From Phyto melanocephala (Eukaryota; Arthropoda; Insecta; Diptera; Rhinophoridae): a DNA stretch of 64,000 nt. The notes beneath the pieces are model-generated. The model was not told the DNA's origin and did no database searches. It worked only from the letters and a program-made list of their open reading frames with translations. Made by a program: the position numbers and the translations under genes. Where the stretch lies: positions 88,170,055-88,234,054 of the forward strand of contig OW799233.1 in the NCBI GenBank assembly GCA_941918925.1, written 5' to 3'. Positions 45,386 through 58,696 of the stretch are shown piece by piece. Position 1 is the first letter of the stretch. Each line of letters starts with the position of its first letter.

Positions 45386-46409
45386 ATCTGATCTCATATA
45401 ATAATAATAATAATTCATAAGCAGTGACTAGAGCTATAAAAGTTGTATTCTTCTGTGATCTGTAATATAATCACAATCAAAAATAAAAATAATCAAAACT
45501 CTTTTTTAGGAGAGATAAAAAACTTCTTTTATTTCATATTTGTAGCTTGAGAGAAACACCAAATATATAAAAATATATATTCTAGTATCTACAAAAATAA
45601 AAATCGTATTGAGTTAAAACAATTGAGTTAGTAATAAACACTGAACTAATAATATACTGGATTTAGCAGTTTTTCTTGCAAAAATTTTTCTGTGAGAGGA
45701 TTTAGCAGTTTTTCTTATCAAATAAATAAATAAAATCATTAGTCTTTAACAAAGAGTTCGATAAATTATTTCAAAAACAAATAAATAACAAAATATTCAT
45801 GACCCCATGTAAGCGATTGTTACGGGTCAACACCCTTTCGCATACCGACTAAAATAACAATGATTAACAACAGAGATTGTAAAAAATCAAACTCTTTTTA
45901 TTGCTAGAGCAGGACAAAGCCAGTGATAATATGAAAAGCAATATAAAAAAAAAACAGAAGAGCATTGTGATGACAAATTTCATTATAAATCGTTGTGGTT
46001 AGAAAAATATTTAAAAGCAAAGAAATTTTTACCGGATCCCATTATCTGAAAACCAGCAATTTTTATTTTATTATTCATTCGTTATTTTACAATTTAAATG
46101 TTTAATTGCTTTTTAAAAAAATTAAGAAAATTAACTTGATTAAAAAAAAATAAAAATATTTGTTAAAAAGAAATATTTCTAAAAAACGCTTTTCGAATTG
46201 CTGACATGTTTATGGAAAAAGTTAAATTAAATAAGATAGAAATACAAAACAACAAGTAGTAATAGTGAAGAGATATTTCATTGTATTTTCCTGCACTGTC
46301 AGCATTGCAAATAAAAATAAAAAAAATTGTTCGTGGTTGGTCGTGTTTAAATAATTCATTATTTTTCTAGGACATTTTCAGAATAAGGAATTCTGGAATC
46401 AATATTACA
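45386..46409. other. No gene or element recognised
   Basis: AT-rich, no supported feature. Confidence 0.4.
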
Positions 46410-46544
46410 TCTGAAGGAAAATTACGGCATTATAACGTGTTTGAAATTTTGAAATTTTCATTAGAATCTCTACCAAAAGCACAGCGAACTCGATAGTTCG
46501 AGTAAACTTTCGATTATAATCGAATGCCGTAATTTGCTTTCAGG
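46410..46544. mobile_element. Miniature inverted-repeat element, about 135 bp
   Basis: The left end tctgaaggaaaattacggca is mirrored by the right end tgccgtaatttgctttcagg. Inside are two small palindromes (ctcgatagttcgag, cgattataatcg). It could fold into a compact hairpin. The family and target duplication are not clear. Confidence 0.6.
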
Positions 46545-49472
46545 TTTCTGTTTTCGATACCTAAACTGTTTTCATTTAGTTCTATGTACGATATAATTTT
46601 CCTCACATTTATTATGCTGTCAATTTGCTGGCGTCAAAGAAGGTGCGTCTTCAATAGAAACGTTTATTGCACTTGTAAAGATCCTGTCGCTGACATTAAC
46701 TAGTATTGATTTAAGGCATTTTTTTCGTTCCTCTAGCAATATCTCTTGCAAAATTTTCACCTTGTTACATGTAGTACTTTATGCTAGATGTTTATTGACG
46801 TTTCGCAAAGTGAAACTTTGAAGAATTGTGAAGAATACAAAACAACATTTTTATATTCAAATATCAATTCAAGTCTAGTAGAGAGAAAGAAATAATAAAT
46901 TATAATCATGCAGCAGAATATAAAACTTGTAGACATTTTTTCTGAGTAAAATTATGCAAATTCTATAGTCAGTTGTGCCCACAACTCTTATTAGAATTCA
47001 CTACTGTAGCATTTTGTTTAGAAACACTTTGATTAATATTTATTCATAATGTCATTCATACCGTCATTCAGTCTCTCAATTACGATTATTTGTTTATTTG
47101 CGTATTTTTCTCAATGCATTTCAGTAATGTTCAATTTCCGTTTAAGAAACAAATGAAAAATAGACAGAAAAATCAACGACACAACAACATGAACCGAAAC
47201 AATGGACTTGACTGATTAAGATCAGGCAACTATTTACATACACATGCATGTGTGTATGTAAATGTAAATAAAAAAAAAAAATAATTATAAATAACAACAA
47301 CAATAGAAATCATTGACAAACCCCTAAAAACCATTATTAAAAAAGATTTAACTTTTATTTTTTTTTTGGTATTAGAGTTTAAGCCCATAATGTTAACAAA
47401 AAGAATAAAGACAATTTTAGTTTTAATTTCCCATTAATTACTGCTGCTACAACAGCGGCTTAAAAACAGTCACTTGACCAAATCAAAAAATAATGACAAT
47501 CAGTTTCGAAAAATCAACGAACAACTTTTTAGCGTTAAACGTCAATTTTCAAATAACCGGATGTGAAACTTTTTTGTTGTTGTTGTTGTTGTGTTGTTGT
47601 GAAGCTGAGATTGATTGTCGGTGTTTTTCTTGCTGTTGTTACTATTGCATTTGTACAAATAAAAAAGTTCATTTTTAAACTTTTAACACACACTATTAAC
47701 TTCAATTTACACTGCATTATTCCAGGGTTTTTTTTCGATTTTTTTTTGTATACACCCGTTAAACAAATCAATCTTTGTTCATTCACTCACATTTTGCTTA
47801 GTTATTTATTTTAACAATTTTCATTTCGATTTGAAAGCGAAACTTTAGTCAAATAAAGTGCAATGTTCGCTTCAGAGTTCAACATGTGTGACGATACTTG
47901 GAGTGGGATTTAAAGGAATTAAAGCTAAATAAAGATTTTGTTTAAAGTTGGGTCAATCGGTTACTTTAGTTCGTTTTTGCCAACAACCTCTTTAATTTTT
48001 TGCACAAACAACAATGCAATTTAATAGGGGTTTGCGAAAAAAAAACGACAAAAATGAACTAAAGTAACGATTTGTGTAATTTTGTTCAATAACTCTGTAG
48101 CAATAAGGAAAAAGTGCTTATGTCTATTTTCATAGTTTTTCAGAAAATCACTTTTAATTGTTGAGTTGATTTTAATTGTTTTTAAATTTTAAATATAAAT
48201 TCCTCGCTGTACTAATTAAAGAGCTCATCGGATTTCATATTTTAATACAATGTTCACGTGCCTTAATTGTGAATTTATAATATTCTCGCACTTAAAGACC
48301 TTTATTGAGCTCAATTTACCATACTAAGACTTGTTTTTAAATTATAATTATTATAATTGTATACTTTATTGTTTCACTTATTGTCTAAAACTCGAAATAC
48401 AACTCTTGAGAAGTATGTTCAGTGAGAAGAAAATTCTATAGGTGGCATTTCTAATGTCAAACAAATAAATATACAAAAAACAAAAATTAAGAAAATGGAA
48501 AATGTTTAATGAAAATTTAAAAAAAAATGTTTAAATACAAATATATACATTTAAGTATATATATAAGTATATACATAAATATAATTGTAAATATTTTTTA
48601 TGAACAAGAAAAAAACTGAAGACAAGGCATTATTTGATTTGGTATAAATACATCGTATTTTTACAGCTATCAAATGCTAATGGAGCAAGATAAATTGAGT
48701 ATGTGTGAACACTCATTTTAATTGCTCAATCAACAATAAATTGAAGCAAGTAAAAATATCTGTCTGTACAGGGTATAAGCTAAATTATAAGTTTAAAAAA
48801 GTTTTTATGCCGAATGATATGTTGATAAGTTGAAAAAATACATTCAACGAGTTTATACGCCATAACTTCATGTAAGGTTGTCTAAAATAGTAGTCTAAAA
48901 TTAAATTGCGGGATTGCAAGCAGATTTCATTTGTTAAAAATTTATAAATTATTAATTTTTATATAAAAACTGTCAATTTCGTTTGAAAAATAATATTATA
49001 TTGGTAACTGAGAAGTTGTGGTTGCTAGCTGACAACGCTGCTAAAGTTTTGTTGCAATCCATAATCAACCAACAAATGTCAATTGCAACGCTTGCTGTGT
49101 GACACGAATGTCTCTGCAATTTGTCAGTATTACATATCAGTCACTCACATTTATGATTTGTTTGATTAATGCAAAATATATCATTTATCACTAATTAGAG
49201 GAAGTCCCGCTAAGGATGATGATGGCCTAATCAACATTGTTTTCTGAAAAGTACGGGTCGATATGGTTGCTTTCAAAAATATTATGATTTAGAAACTTGT
49301 TACAACAATGTTTATATGCATTTCAAATTACAAATATTTATAAAATGCTAGGCGTAAAAACAGTATAGTTGTGAAGCAATCAAATTGTAATAACTTTTAA
49401 TAATATTTTGTTTCCAACTTACATTTGTATGAATATTATATAAAAGTGTCAACAATAATAATTATAAAAGTA
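46545..49472. other. No gene or element recognised
   Basis: 2.9 kb of AT-rich sequence. A (TTG)n tract near 47573-47600 generates overlapping open frames on both strands that are not genes. A TA-rich run lies at about 48540-48590. Confidence 0.4.
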
Positions 49473-50547
49473 AACAAGTAAGAGTGCTATAATCGGTCGT
49501 ACCGAATCTATTATACTCTTCACTATCAGACATACAAAATTAAAATAACGTAACGTTGGTAACGTCATTATTACAACTTGCCGACAAAGTTAATGTTAAT
49601 AAAAGGTAACGTTTGTTAACGTTAGCAGTTAACTGAACATTTTGCGTTATTACAACCTCCCTGTAAAATAAGTTGAATTTTGTTTTTAATATGTCAGCAC
49701 CAAAGCAAATACGGACTATTTTTAACAAATTAATTGGTTCTTTAAACACAAATTGGCAACGATAAACGAATAGTAAACAATTCCTTTATGGAGTAGAAAA
49801 TATGGTAACTTTTTATTTTTAAGCCTTAAGTTAAAACTTAGTAGTGATCTTCCCTTTAACATATTTTACATATTATCTGTCCGATAATATTCTTACTTTA
49901 GTTATCGGTAAGTTATAATAATGGCCTAACACAAATTTCTTTTTTGATAATATTTTGGTTTTTAAGTTTATTTGCTATTTACTATACTAGACTAGTCTCA
50001 TATAACTCATAGTGTTAAGCCTCTCGGTTGTCTTATAGCTTAAAAAAAGAGCAATGTGGTGCTTATATCTAGTTAGTTTCAAACCGATTTATTTGTTTTT
50101 CTCACTTTTAGTTTGGTATCACTATCGTGTCAATAAATTAAATAAGAGATCTAGGAGCTTGATACATATAAATTTTTCCAAAGTATTTTTGCTATAGATT
50201 TACTGACGTAATTCTTAATAAACTGAAAGAAAAACGATTTTTCTATTAAAATAAAAATGATACACAATTTTTTGGACACCCCTTATATCAGCCGATTATG
50301 ATCCGATATTGCTGGTTTGCAATGAGAATTTTTTTCCCAAATATTTCTGTCTAACATATGGGGTCTTCAAAAGTGGATTTCAACAGATATACATACAGAA
50401 GGAAACCGATCAATACTCTTTACCTCCCATACTCTTTAACCTCCCAGAAAATATATACTTTATAAGGCCGTATAGTAATATTTTAGAAATTACATATGAA
50501 ATGGCAAAGCGATAAATGTATGCTTGGCACCACAGGTGAGGCAGTAA
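49473..50547 (-). mobile_element. HINE, degraded, split by a PIF-like MITE
   Basis: The reverse copy starts aacaagtaagagtgctataa with a mutated hairpin (tcggtcgtaccgaat) and ttcactatc. It is interrupted at 49563-49926, then continues with the long-variant body and the 5' block (ctcccagaaaatatatactt, ccacaggtgaggca). Many substitutions mark it as an old copy. Confidence 0.65.
49563..49926. mobile_element. PIF/Harbinger-like MITE, copy C
   Basis: The ends tcattattacaacttgccga and (reversed) ggccattattataacttacc match copies A and B. The TAA flanks are 49560-49562 and 49927-49929. The interior (gatcttccctttaac, ttggcaacgataaac) matches copy A in inverted orientation. It lies inside a HINE. Confidence 0.75.
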
Positions 50548-51397
50548 AAATAGAATGTTCTGAATTGCCACAAACGGATATTCGTTTCGATTTAATATAT
50601 TATGATCATTAGAGATTACAATTTGTTTAGGACCATGATTAATTATTTTATAGTAAAGTGAGATGACCTGCGATGTCATAACATGTATGATACTCACTTT
50701 TTAATTTTAGATTATGATTATTTCCACTGTATACCTGCGTTTTTCTTAAAAACACTTTATCCAAAAATTCGCATTGTCACTAAAGATGATTTCTCTAACA
50801 ATAATAGTATAAAAATATTTTCGCTTGGTCAACAGAGAACTCTGTCTCCTGCGTAAGTTTGGTATTGTGTATTGACGCAAAGTTCTTCAAGTTTGAGTTT
50901 TTGTGCTTGAAAATGTTTTAGTCTGCACAATTTTGGGAATATTGCACAGGAAAAACTATGATCAAAATATGTTCAAACAAAAACTTGCTAAAATTATTTT
51001 TGTTTGAATCTCGTTTAAAATTAAATTATATTAAAGAAGGGATTTTTTTTTGAATTTACAACTTGAGTGATAAGTAGTTTCCAATTCAAATAATATTTGG
51101 ATAAGTTTTATAAATTTTGTTATTGTACTTGAAATCAGTGTGGTTTGCTTTTGGTTTTTTGACGGTTGTTTTTTTAATTTTTTGTCCACCAATTCTTTAT
51201 TATTTGAATCAATAAATTGATTAATTATTTTTTTTAATAATTATTATTTTTTTAATTTTTATTAGTTTTTTATTCATACAGGTTTTGTGCGTCTGAATTT
51301 TATGTAAACGGTGTACTCTGTTATGACATATGTTGTCTTATACAAAACTGATATATGCCGTGAAAAACATTAACAAAAATTGCTTGTTTAAAATACA
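50548..51397. other. No gene or element recognised
   Basis: AT-rich, no supported feature. Confidence 0.4.
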
Positions 51398-51899
51398 TCT
51401 ATATATATAAAAATCAATGTGTGTTTGTATGTTTGTTTGTGCTTTATAGACGGTTAAACGGCTGGACCGATTTCCTTGAAATTTTCACACAATCTTTCTG
51501 TATGTCTGGAGGGAACTATAGGCTATACTTTGGTTTAAAATTGTAAGTGGGCGGGGTGCCACGCCCTATTAAAGAATAAATATTAAATATTATATATCAC
51601 GAAAGTTAATGCAGCTAGAGTCTTCAAATTAAGTACGGTAAACTTTGACATCCACACAACCATTTGGGTAAGAAATGGGCGTACTTGCAATAGTAGGCGT
51701 GGCCACATGATTTAAATACTAAAATTCGTATATCTGGAAAACGATATCGATTAGAGTACTAAAATTTTACAAAAGCAACTTTGATATATAAATAAACATT
51801 TATGGGAAAAATGGGTGCATTAACAATAGTGGCGTGGCACCTGCCATATGAATTAGATACTAAAATTTGGGGTGGCAAAGCACACCGGGTATTAGCTAG
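51398..51899 (+). mobile_element. Non-autonomous Helitron, 502 bp
   Basis: The element starts TCTATATATATAAAAATC after an A and ends CACACCGGGTATTAGCTAG before a T, the classic TC...CTAG between A and T. The body has agtgggcggggtgccacgcc and gtaggcgtggcc. A ggtg/cacc stem near 51871-51886 may form the terminal hairpin. No coding sequence. Confidence 0.85.
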
Positions 51900-53408
51900 T
51901 ATGTATATACAAATGGTTTTGTGCTATTTTTCTCTTTTAAATTTTTATCTTTATGTTTTATTTTTATCTGATATAAAGAATATGACATCAGCTGTTGTGT
52001 TCTAACAGAAGCTATGTATGTCTGATATAGTGACACGTGTACGCGTGTAAAAGAAAAAAAAATATTTACGAACTTACAGAAATACAAAAATGTCGTTAAA
52101 GTAATTAGTCATATGCTATTTACTTACGTATATACCGTGAGAAATCATCTATAGAAATTAATTGTTAACATGTCAACTATTACAAAAAAATTTAAAAAAA
52201 ACTTTGTTTCCCTCCTCAAGCATTTCTTTATGAAATTGTTTTCCAATATTGATTAAAATTGAATGTTATTAGATATTTTTAGGATTTGATTCCTTTATAA
52301 ACTGTCAAATTACTTCATGCATTTAGGTTTCTATTTGTGTACTTTAAAACATATTTTAATTATCATTTAAATAATTGATAAAATACTTCTCCTATGTTTT
52401 TTCGTCTCTTCTTCTCGTATTTATTATGCTTTTCATGCTCTGAAAAGGGGTGCGCTATTCTTTTCAACTATTTACAATCCAATGAATTTCTATTGTCATA
52501 TTTACAAAACAAATATTTTGTTAATTTATTTTATTGATCGATTATATTGTACAGACATTTAGTTTTAATTATATTTTAAGTTCTGCAAATGCATTTGAAT
52601 GGAATTTCGGAGAATGGGTAAATGAGTTCGATTTAAATTAATTGAAATGAATTCATTCATATATAAGTGGGTATGCATATTGAACCAATATAAATAAATA
52701 CTTTTAGATAAACATTTTATTTTGATAATTAAATCGACAAATATTTATTTTATTCCAAACAAATGTAGTGTTGAAAATTCTGGTAACTGGAAAGTGCTAA
52801 TTTGATTATTACCCGCTTATGTAATGCTGTTATTCAAACTCTTTTTTTTTACTGCCCAATAGTTTAAAATTTAAATTTATGTTACAATTTAAATCTAAAT
52901 TAATTATCGGTAACATACATATGTATGTACGTACATCCCCTCCGATTTTAAAATTGTCTAATCGTTTTCAATTTTAACATTTAAGTTGTCATATTCATTT
53001 CGAATTGCAAGTAAGCAACGTTTGCATATTAAAATAATTTGAAACTTCCGGTTTAAAATCTAATAAGAAAATCGTGTTTAAAAAATCTAACTTTGTGACA
53101 TTAAAAATACTCTAGGTATGAATTAAAAAAAAACCTGATATTTATTATTAAAATAAAATAGAAAAAAATGTTTTTGGTCTTTGCTGTTACTTTCTAAACA
53201 AAACTTTTTCACAAATATTTTGAATTTTTCAATTTTTAATTAAACATTTTAACTGAGGCACCTGAGTTGGTTGGTTTTTTTTTTGGCATTTTTGTTAACT
53301 TGTGTACACAACTTACAGTGTAGCCTCTTTTAAACATATACTTTCTTGTCCGGATTACGTATTTAGTTTTTACATTAACGCACTTAAATGCAATGGAAAT
53401 TTTACGAA
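51900..53408. other. No gene or element recognised
   Basis: AT-rich, no supported feature. Confidence 0.4.
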
Positions 53409-53880
53409 AAAAGTTTGAGTGCTATATTCGGTCATGCCGTCTTTTAAAAACTATTCATCATGATGTACATATGTATGTCGTAGCTTAGCTTTAATTTCAA
53501 ATTTAATGCTGTTCGGTATTTTCTTTCAGACTCCATCTTGAATTTATTTCTGATAATCTGTAGTCTATTGGTCATTTCATTTGGTATCTATCCATATTAA
53601 ACGTAATTCAATTAGTATTTTCTATATATGTCCCATAATCCGCAATTTTTTTTTGACGCCATTTTGGATTCAAATTTTTTCCGTTGCTTACTGCTTTCTA
53701 CTAATCTAGCCATTTGATAAATTTTAGTTACTCTATTCATGTTTCCATTGACCCTATAAAGAGCATAGGTCTTCATTTTATATGTATTTAACCCGCATAT
53801 AAATTTATTGTACTTCATTTTGTAGCTGCGGCCATCGTGGAGTTTAAACAGTGAATTTAAATTCAGTTTTTAATAGATTA
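53409..53880 (-). mobile_element. HINE 3' fragment, long-body variant, reverse
   Basis: The copy begins with a decayed hairpin side (gagtgctatattcggtcatg) and contains reversed body blocks (gactccatcttgaattt, acgccattttggattc, catttcatttggtatc). The 5' part is absent. Confidence 0.6.
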
Positions 53881-54039
53881 CCTAGTCTTTCTCTGGAGTA
53901 TTTTTCGCTACTACGGTGCGTATTTTGGTGTCGTCGTCTCCAAACAATTTTTGGATTTTAAAAACATGTTTAAAAAAATATTTTTATTTTCCAAAAATTT
54001 CTTTGCTTTGTACGGATAGTAGAGGTAACCATACATATA

Positions 54040-55319
54040 AAAAGTGTATTGAAAAAAATTTGTAGTTGCATTAAGTTAAATAAAGCTCAAACCGTGCAAT
54101 ATAGAAACTCTTGAAAATACGCAAATTTATTGGCATATTGTACAAATTGATTTAAAATTGAAATCTTAATTTATTATTTCGTATTTATAAAATTATCGAC
54201 TTTTCTCGGAAGTCCTTCCATTAAAGATTTAACGGTTGCTTCTGTTATCTTTTTGAAGGAGGTGGTCCATCTACACTTAAAATCAGACATGTCCTGGGGC
54301 ACCTTTCCTGTGTTCTTCAATTCCTTTTTTACAAGAGCCGAGTAACTTTCCACAGGCCTAAGTTCTGGTGAATTTGCCTCTTGTGGTACAAAAATGACAT
54401 TATTTTTTGAATACCACTTAAGTGCCTTTTTTCCATAGTGACATGATGCCAAATCAGGCCAAAAATATGTAGGCACTCGGCGCTGTTTTAAAAAAGATAA
54501 AAGTCGTTATTGTAGGCACTTCGTGATATAAATTTCTGTGTTTATCGTGCCTGATGCCACAAATGCTTGGCTTTGTTTGCCACAACTGCTAATAGCTTGC
54601 CACACGAGAAATTTCTTAGGGAATTTTGTTTGTTTTTTAGTCCGGAACTCTTCCTGAACTTTACCTCTTTCATCAGCAACATAAAAATCTTGGCGGGGAA
54701 GTTGCGAAAAGTCTGCCAGTACGTATGTTTCGTCATCCATCACACAACAAGTGTATTTTTTTAATAAAATTTGCCTTCAATTTTTTCGCTCGTTTTTTGC
54801 TTCTAAGTTCTTTACCGAATTGCGATCTGGATCTTTCTAAACTTTGTATGTCTTCAGCCAAGCATAAGCTTTGACTCTTTGGACAAAACTATTAGAGAAT
54901 TTCACTGTACGCGCTGCTTTTCTGATAGAAGTGTTTAGGTGCTCTTCGAAACAGTTGCTCGACTTCTTTTACCTTACCAATATCCCTTGGACCTGATTCA
55001 GGTTTTCTTTCAATGCTCAGGTCTTCCTTATTCCGTTTAATGGCATTTGAAACAGTTCGAGGGTCAACTTTCAAATTTTTTGCAATTTTTTTTAAAGTCC
55101 ATGACGGATTTTTTTTGAAAAGTTTTAATTTTATTTTCACGTTTTTTCTTTTCGCAGTCCATTTTGATCGTAATAACAATTGAAAATTTATGAGTTTTAA
55201 AATAATATTATTTGACATATATATATAAAAGCTAACGTGATAAAAAGAAAAATTATTTATAGCACGACTTTAGTGTTATTTAACTTAATGCAACTACAAA
55301 TTGTTTTCGATATACTCCT
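54040..55319 (-). mobile_element. DD37E (ITmD37E-like) transposon copy 3, nearly full-length
   Basis: The inverted ends of over 50 bp share aatttgtagttgcattaagt and taaataa (54055-54082 and, reversed, 55279-55310). Both ends abut TA. The length is 1280 bp. The element contains all transposase blocks in order on the reverse strand. It is the reference copy for the two other DD37E relics in the window. Confidence 0.85.
54174..55218 (-). pseudogene. DD37E transposase, frameshifted
   Basis: This is a Tc1/mariner-superfamily transposase. Pieces in order: N-terminal helix-turn-helix (55218-54892: LKLFKKNPSWTLKKIAKNLK, VDPRTVSNAIKRNKEDLSIE), a linker in other frames with one stop (KAYAWLKTYKV, then NSVKNLEAKNERKK), the MDDETYVLADFSQL block with the first Asp (54743-54507), and FWPDLASCHYGKKALKW to ELRPVESY (54476-54174). 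Only 34 residues separate the second Asp and the Glu. The copy at 44 kb has three extra residues here (NPVNYPELR against NSPELR), giving 37, so this copy has lost three codons. At least three breaks make it inactive. Confidence 0.85.
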
Positions 55320-55384
55320 TAAATATAAACAAGCATGTCTTTAAACTATCCTAGAGCTTACAAGTGTTAATATTTTTTTTTTCA

Positions 55385-55625
55385 TAAAAATATGAAAAAA
55401 GGGTGTCGGCTTTCTCGGTATATATCTCAAAAGATTATGGCTCGATATTGCTGGTTTGCAAAGCCGTTTTTCTCCCGATTATTTCTGATAGTTTTGTATG
55501 AACATATGGACAGACGGACATACTTAATCGACCTGCCCAATCGTAAGATTTTAGTAAATATTTATTTAATTGCAGATATTACCAACAGCATGACAAAGCC
55601 TTAAAACCAAAGGTAAAGCTTATAA
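55385..55625 (-). mobile_element. HINE 5' fragment, reverse
   Basis: Reversed 5' landmarks are present: gacagacggacatacttaat (GTCY remnant and the following block), ttgcagatattaccaacagc and catgacaaagcc. The 3' half is missing. Confidence 0.5.
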
Positions 55626-57764
55626 AAATCTTTAAAGTCGTAACTTTAGAGCTACGATAGAGTCAGATGCGGCCTGCGAGGATGTGTGTTGTAGTAATTA
55701 AGTGCTGTTGAATTGTTGTATTGTTTGTCCGAGGTAAAATGTAATTAACTAATCTGGTCCTGTTGAAGACTTTGGAATTGTTCTTACGTACATTTTTAGC
55801 CGTAATACGGACAAAGTTTTGAACTATATCTATTAGCTGTGAAGAGGTTATACTGTACTTGCTGATCTTACTATTATTACTATATCAACCGAAAAAATAT
55901 TAAATATTTTGCACACACTTAATACCGCCATAAATTAATTTAGTTTATCAGTTGGTCAGAGTTTTTGTTTTTATTTTTGCTTTTGCAAAAGTTTATTAGC
56001 CGAAATTACATAAGATAACATTTTTAGTTTTGATAAATAAATCGTTACTAACAAACCAGCAATGGCAACATAAATTATAATGTTGAAAGTAAGACAGACT
56101 AGCAACAAAACATGAACATTATAGATATTTCTTTTAATCTAATTTAATATATATAATTTTTGGTTATTGTTACGATTGCGATTTAACAAAATGTAGCAAA
56201 TATTTAATGAGTTTGTAATTTTCTTGTCAACAAGAAACACATACTTACATAGAAACCCCACTCGGAGTCAAGGAAAATTAAATTTTCACGTTAGTATGTG
56301 TGTTTGTGTGAATTGTGGAGAATTATGTAAATCTGATATTTTGTCACAGGGTCGAAAACATAAAATACTTAGTTTCAATTTGATGTTTTTTTTAATTTAA
56401 TTTGTTACTGAAGTCACTGGGAAATGGTGTTGGGGGAAGGAAAGCCTGCTGAAATATATTTAAACTTTCGTATGCATCAAAATTACTTAAGGCTTACTTA
56501 CTTAAATTACTTAATTTAATGTTTATAAATCAAATTTTTATAGAAAATCAGAAAGTATTTTTTGTTAAACAATAGTAGCCAAGGCTTGTTTCTTAATTAG
56601 CTTGCTGGAGAAGGAGTCGGGTAAAATACATACGTCATTAGCACAATCTATGTCGCGCGACCTGTTAGGATAACCATGAAGCGCAGACATAGACATACTA
56701 ATTCAAAAACTATGTGAACGGTAAGGGAGACAAGACAAGAGAACTTCTGCATTCACTTTCATGGGCTTACATTGTAAGCCCTCATGAAGTATGTAACAAT
56801 TATTTTTGAGGAACTTCTTTGCATCTTAGAACTTTCTAGATCGTATTCTGTAAAAACGTGTCAAATTTACGTTTGAAGTCTACGAAAACTTAATAAAGGA
56901 ATGAGCGCTATTCTTTCTACAACAATTATTCTCAAGCTGTTAAAGTGATTAAAACGTGACTGTTTTGGATTAAAACTTTAAGATTCGCTTGCTACCCTGC
57001 TTAGGTTTAGTTCGGAAATAATCGCGATATTTATGTGCAGGATATGGACTAAAATTGGGTTTAGCACGTCTAAAAGAGTTATTATTATATATTGTACCTC
57101 TTTTATTGATTTCAATTTGCATGCTATTCCTTTTGGGCAGCTTTATTATTAGACCTCTTCTCGTTTTGTCCCACAAATCTTGTGGGGTTCTTATTATATT
57201 GGTTCCCTAAACATTCGAAAGTAAATATTTGCCTTGTTTGGGATAAACCTGTCTAATGTTACCTTTTATGCAACGCATATTTATGACAAAGTTTCTAAAG
57301 TTCCAATTACCGCCCTCAATATTTTAACTTATAATAAGATGGTAAAAAAAAACTGAGTCTGGACATGATGTATTTTTTACAAATGTTGATGGCAGTGTAT
57401 ATAATCAACGATCTAGAATATAAGGCAACACTTTTTGTATGTATTTTTTTATGTCTGGTTGTCTCTTTGTCACTCTGTCTCTGACTCTCTGTCTGTTTTC
57501 CTTCATAGACTCAAAAATTACTTGTATTTTGTCACCAAGTGAACATTAAGGATGTTTTTTATTGCCAAATAATACCTTATTTTTAAGAAAAAAAAAATCT
57601 AAAACAATAACTAAAGTGCACGGCTTTACCAGTTTAAATAATACTAAAGAGTTAAAAAGAAATAAAAGCATGCAAAGACATACCAGGAACATAAATACAA
57701 AATAATTTAAATTTTAAAAATATTTTTTTATCAGCTTCGTAGTTTGGCCCGTTAGTATAACATA
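55626..57764. other. No recognised gene; one basic open frame and one small hairpin
   Basis: A reverse frame at 56970-57176 (LWDKTRRGLIIKLPKRN, then a Pro/Lys/Arg-rich tail) is less AT-noise-like than its surroundings but is unrecognised. A hairpin gggcttacattgtaagccc lies at about 56763-56781. Confidence 0.35.
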
Positions 57765-58696
57765 AAGGGTGTTTTTTTACAGGTTTGTTTTTCGAATAGA
57801 GATAAAACTGGCATTTTGTGGTCAAATCTGGCAACTCTAATGTCATTTATGTTCAGTTTGGTTTGCCATTTCATCATGAACAGGTTGACAAAAGAACAAC
57901 GCTTGCAAATCGTGCAAATTTATTTCGAAAATTGAGATTGATCCCGATGCTGATTTTCATCGCAAAATTTTGTTCAGTGATGAGGCTCATTATTGGTTGA
58001 ATGGCTACGTCAACAAGCAAAATTGCCGCATTTGGAGTGAAGAGAATCCACATGCGACCCTTGAGACGCCATTACATCCACAAAAACTGACTGTTTGGTG
58101 TGCTCTATGGGCTGGTGGAGTCATTGGGCCATACTTCTTCCGAAATAATTCTGGAGAGGCAGTTGCCGTTAATGGAGACCGGTATAGAGCCATGATAACC
58201 GACTATTTTGTTCCCGAATTGGATGGCATGAATGTGGATGAGTTGTGGTTCCAACAAGACGGCGCTACATGCCACACAGCGCATGCCACAATCGATTTTT
58301 TGAAGGAAACATTCGATGAGCGCATAATTTCGCGGAATGGACCTGTCAATTGGCCACCAAGATTGTGTGATTTAACACCATTGGATTATTTTCTTTGGGG
58401 ATATGTGAAGTCGCTCGTCTACGCCAACAAACCAGAAACGTTAGGGGAATTGGAAGCCAACATTCGTGGCGTTATTGCCGACATACGGCCCCATATGCTC
58501 GAAAAAGTGGTTAAAAATTGGACCTGTAGAATTGGCTTTATTCGAACCAGCCGCGGCGGCCACATGCCTGAAATCATATTTAAACATTAATGGCATAAAA
58601 TTATCCTTCCAATAAAGCCAAATTGATGGTCATTAAAACGATTTTCTTGTGTTTTATTTCAATTCGAAGTTCTATACCACTGAAAAAAACACCCGC
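57765..58696 (+). mobile_element. Deleted mariner-like element, DD41D (rosa-like), copy 2
   Basis: The inverted ends are aagggtgtttttttacaggt and (reversed right) gcgggtgtttttttcagtgg, with TA on both sides. The 932-bp length implies loss of several hundred bp. The deletion falls between the N-terminal helix-turn-helix and the first catalytic Asp, much as in the copy at 3.2 kb. Confidence 0.85.
57876..58590 (+). pseudogene. Internally deleted DD41D mariner transposase, copy 2
   Basis: The ATG at 57876 gives MNRLTKEQRLQIVQIYFEN and then a stop, the helix-turn-helix start. At the deletion junction the frame changes. The downstream frame reads EIDPDADFHRKILFSDEAHY and stays open to 58590. That part keeps all three acidic residues: Asp in FSDEAH, Asp in WFQQDGATCHTA, and Asp in CDLTPLDYFLWGY with 41 residues between the last two. 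The C-terminus (GFIRTSRGGHMPEIIFKH) is complete. Some 100 or more residues of the DNA-binding region are missing. This catalytic part is the best preserved DD41D sequence in the window. Confidence 0.88.

Noticed and set aside
47493..47814. Three overlapping open frames on both strands
   Set aside because: They are created by a (TTG)n/(CAA)n tract, which lacks stops in several frames. No domain or codon bias supports coding.
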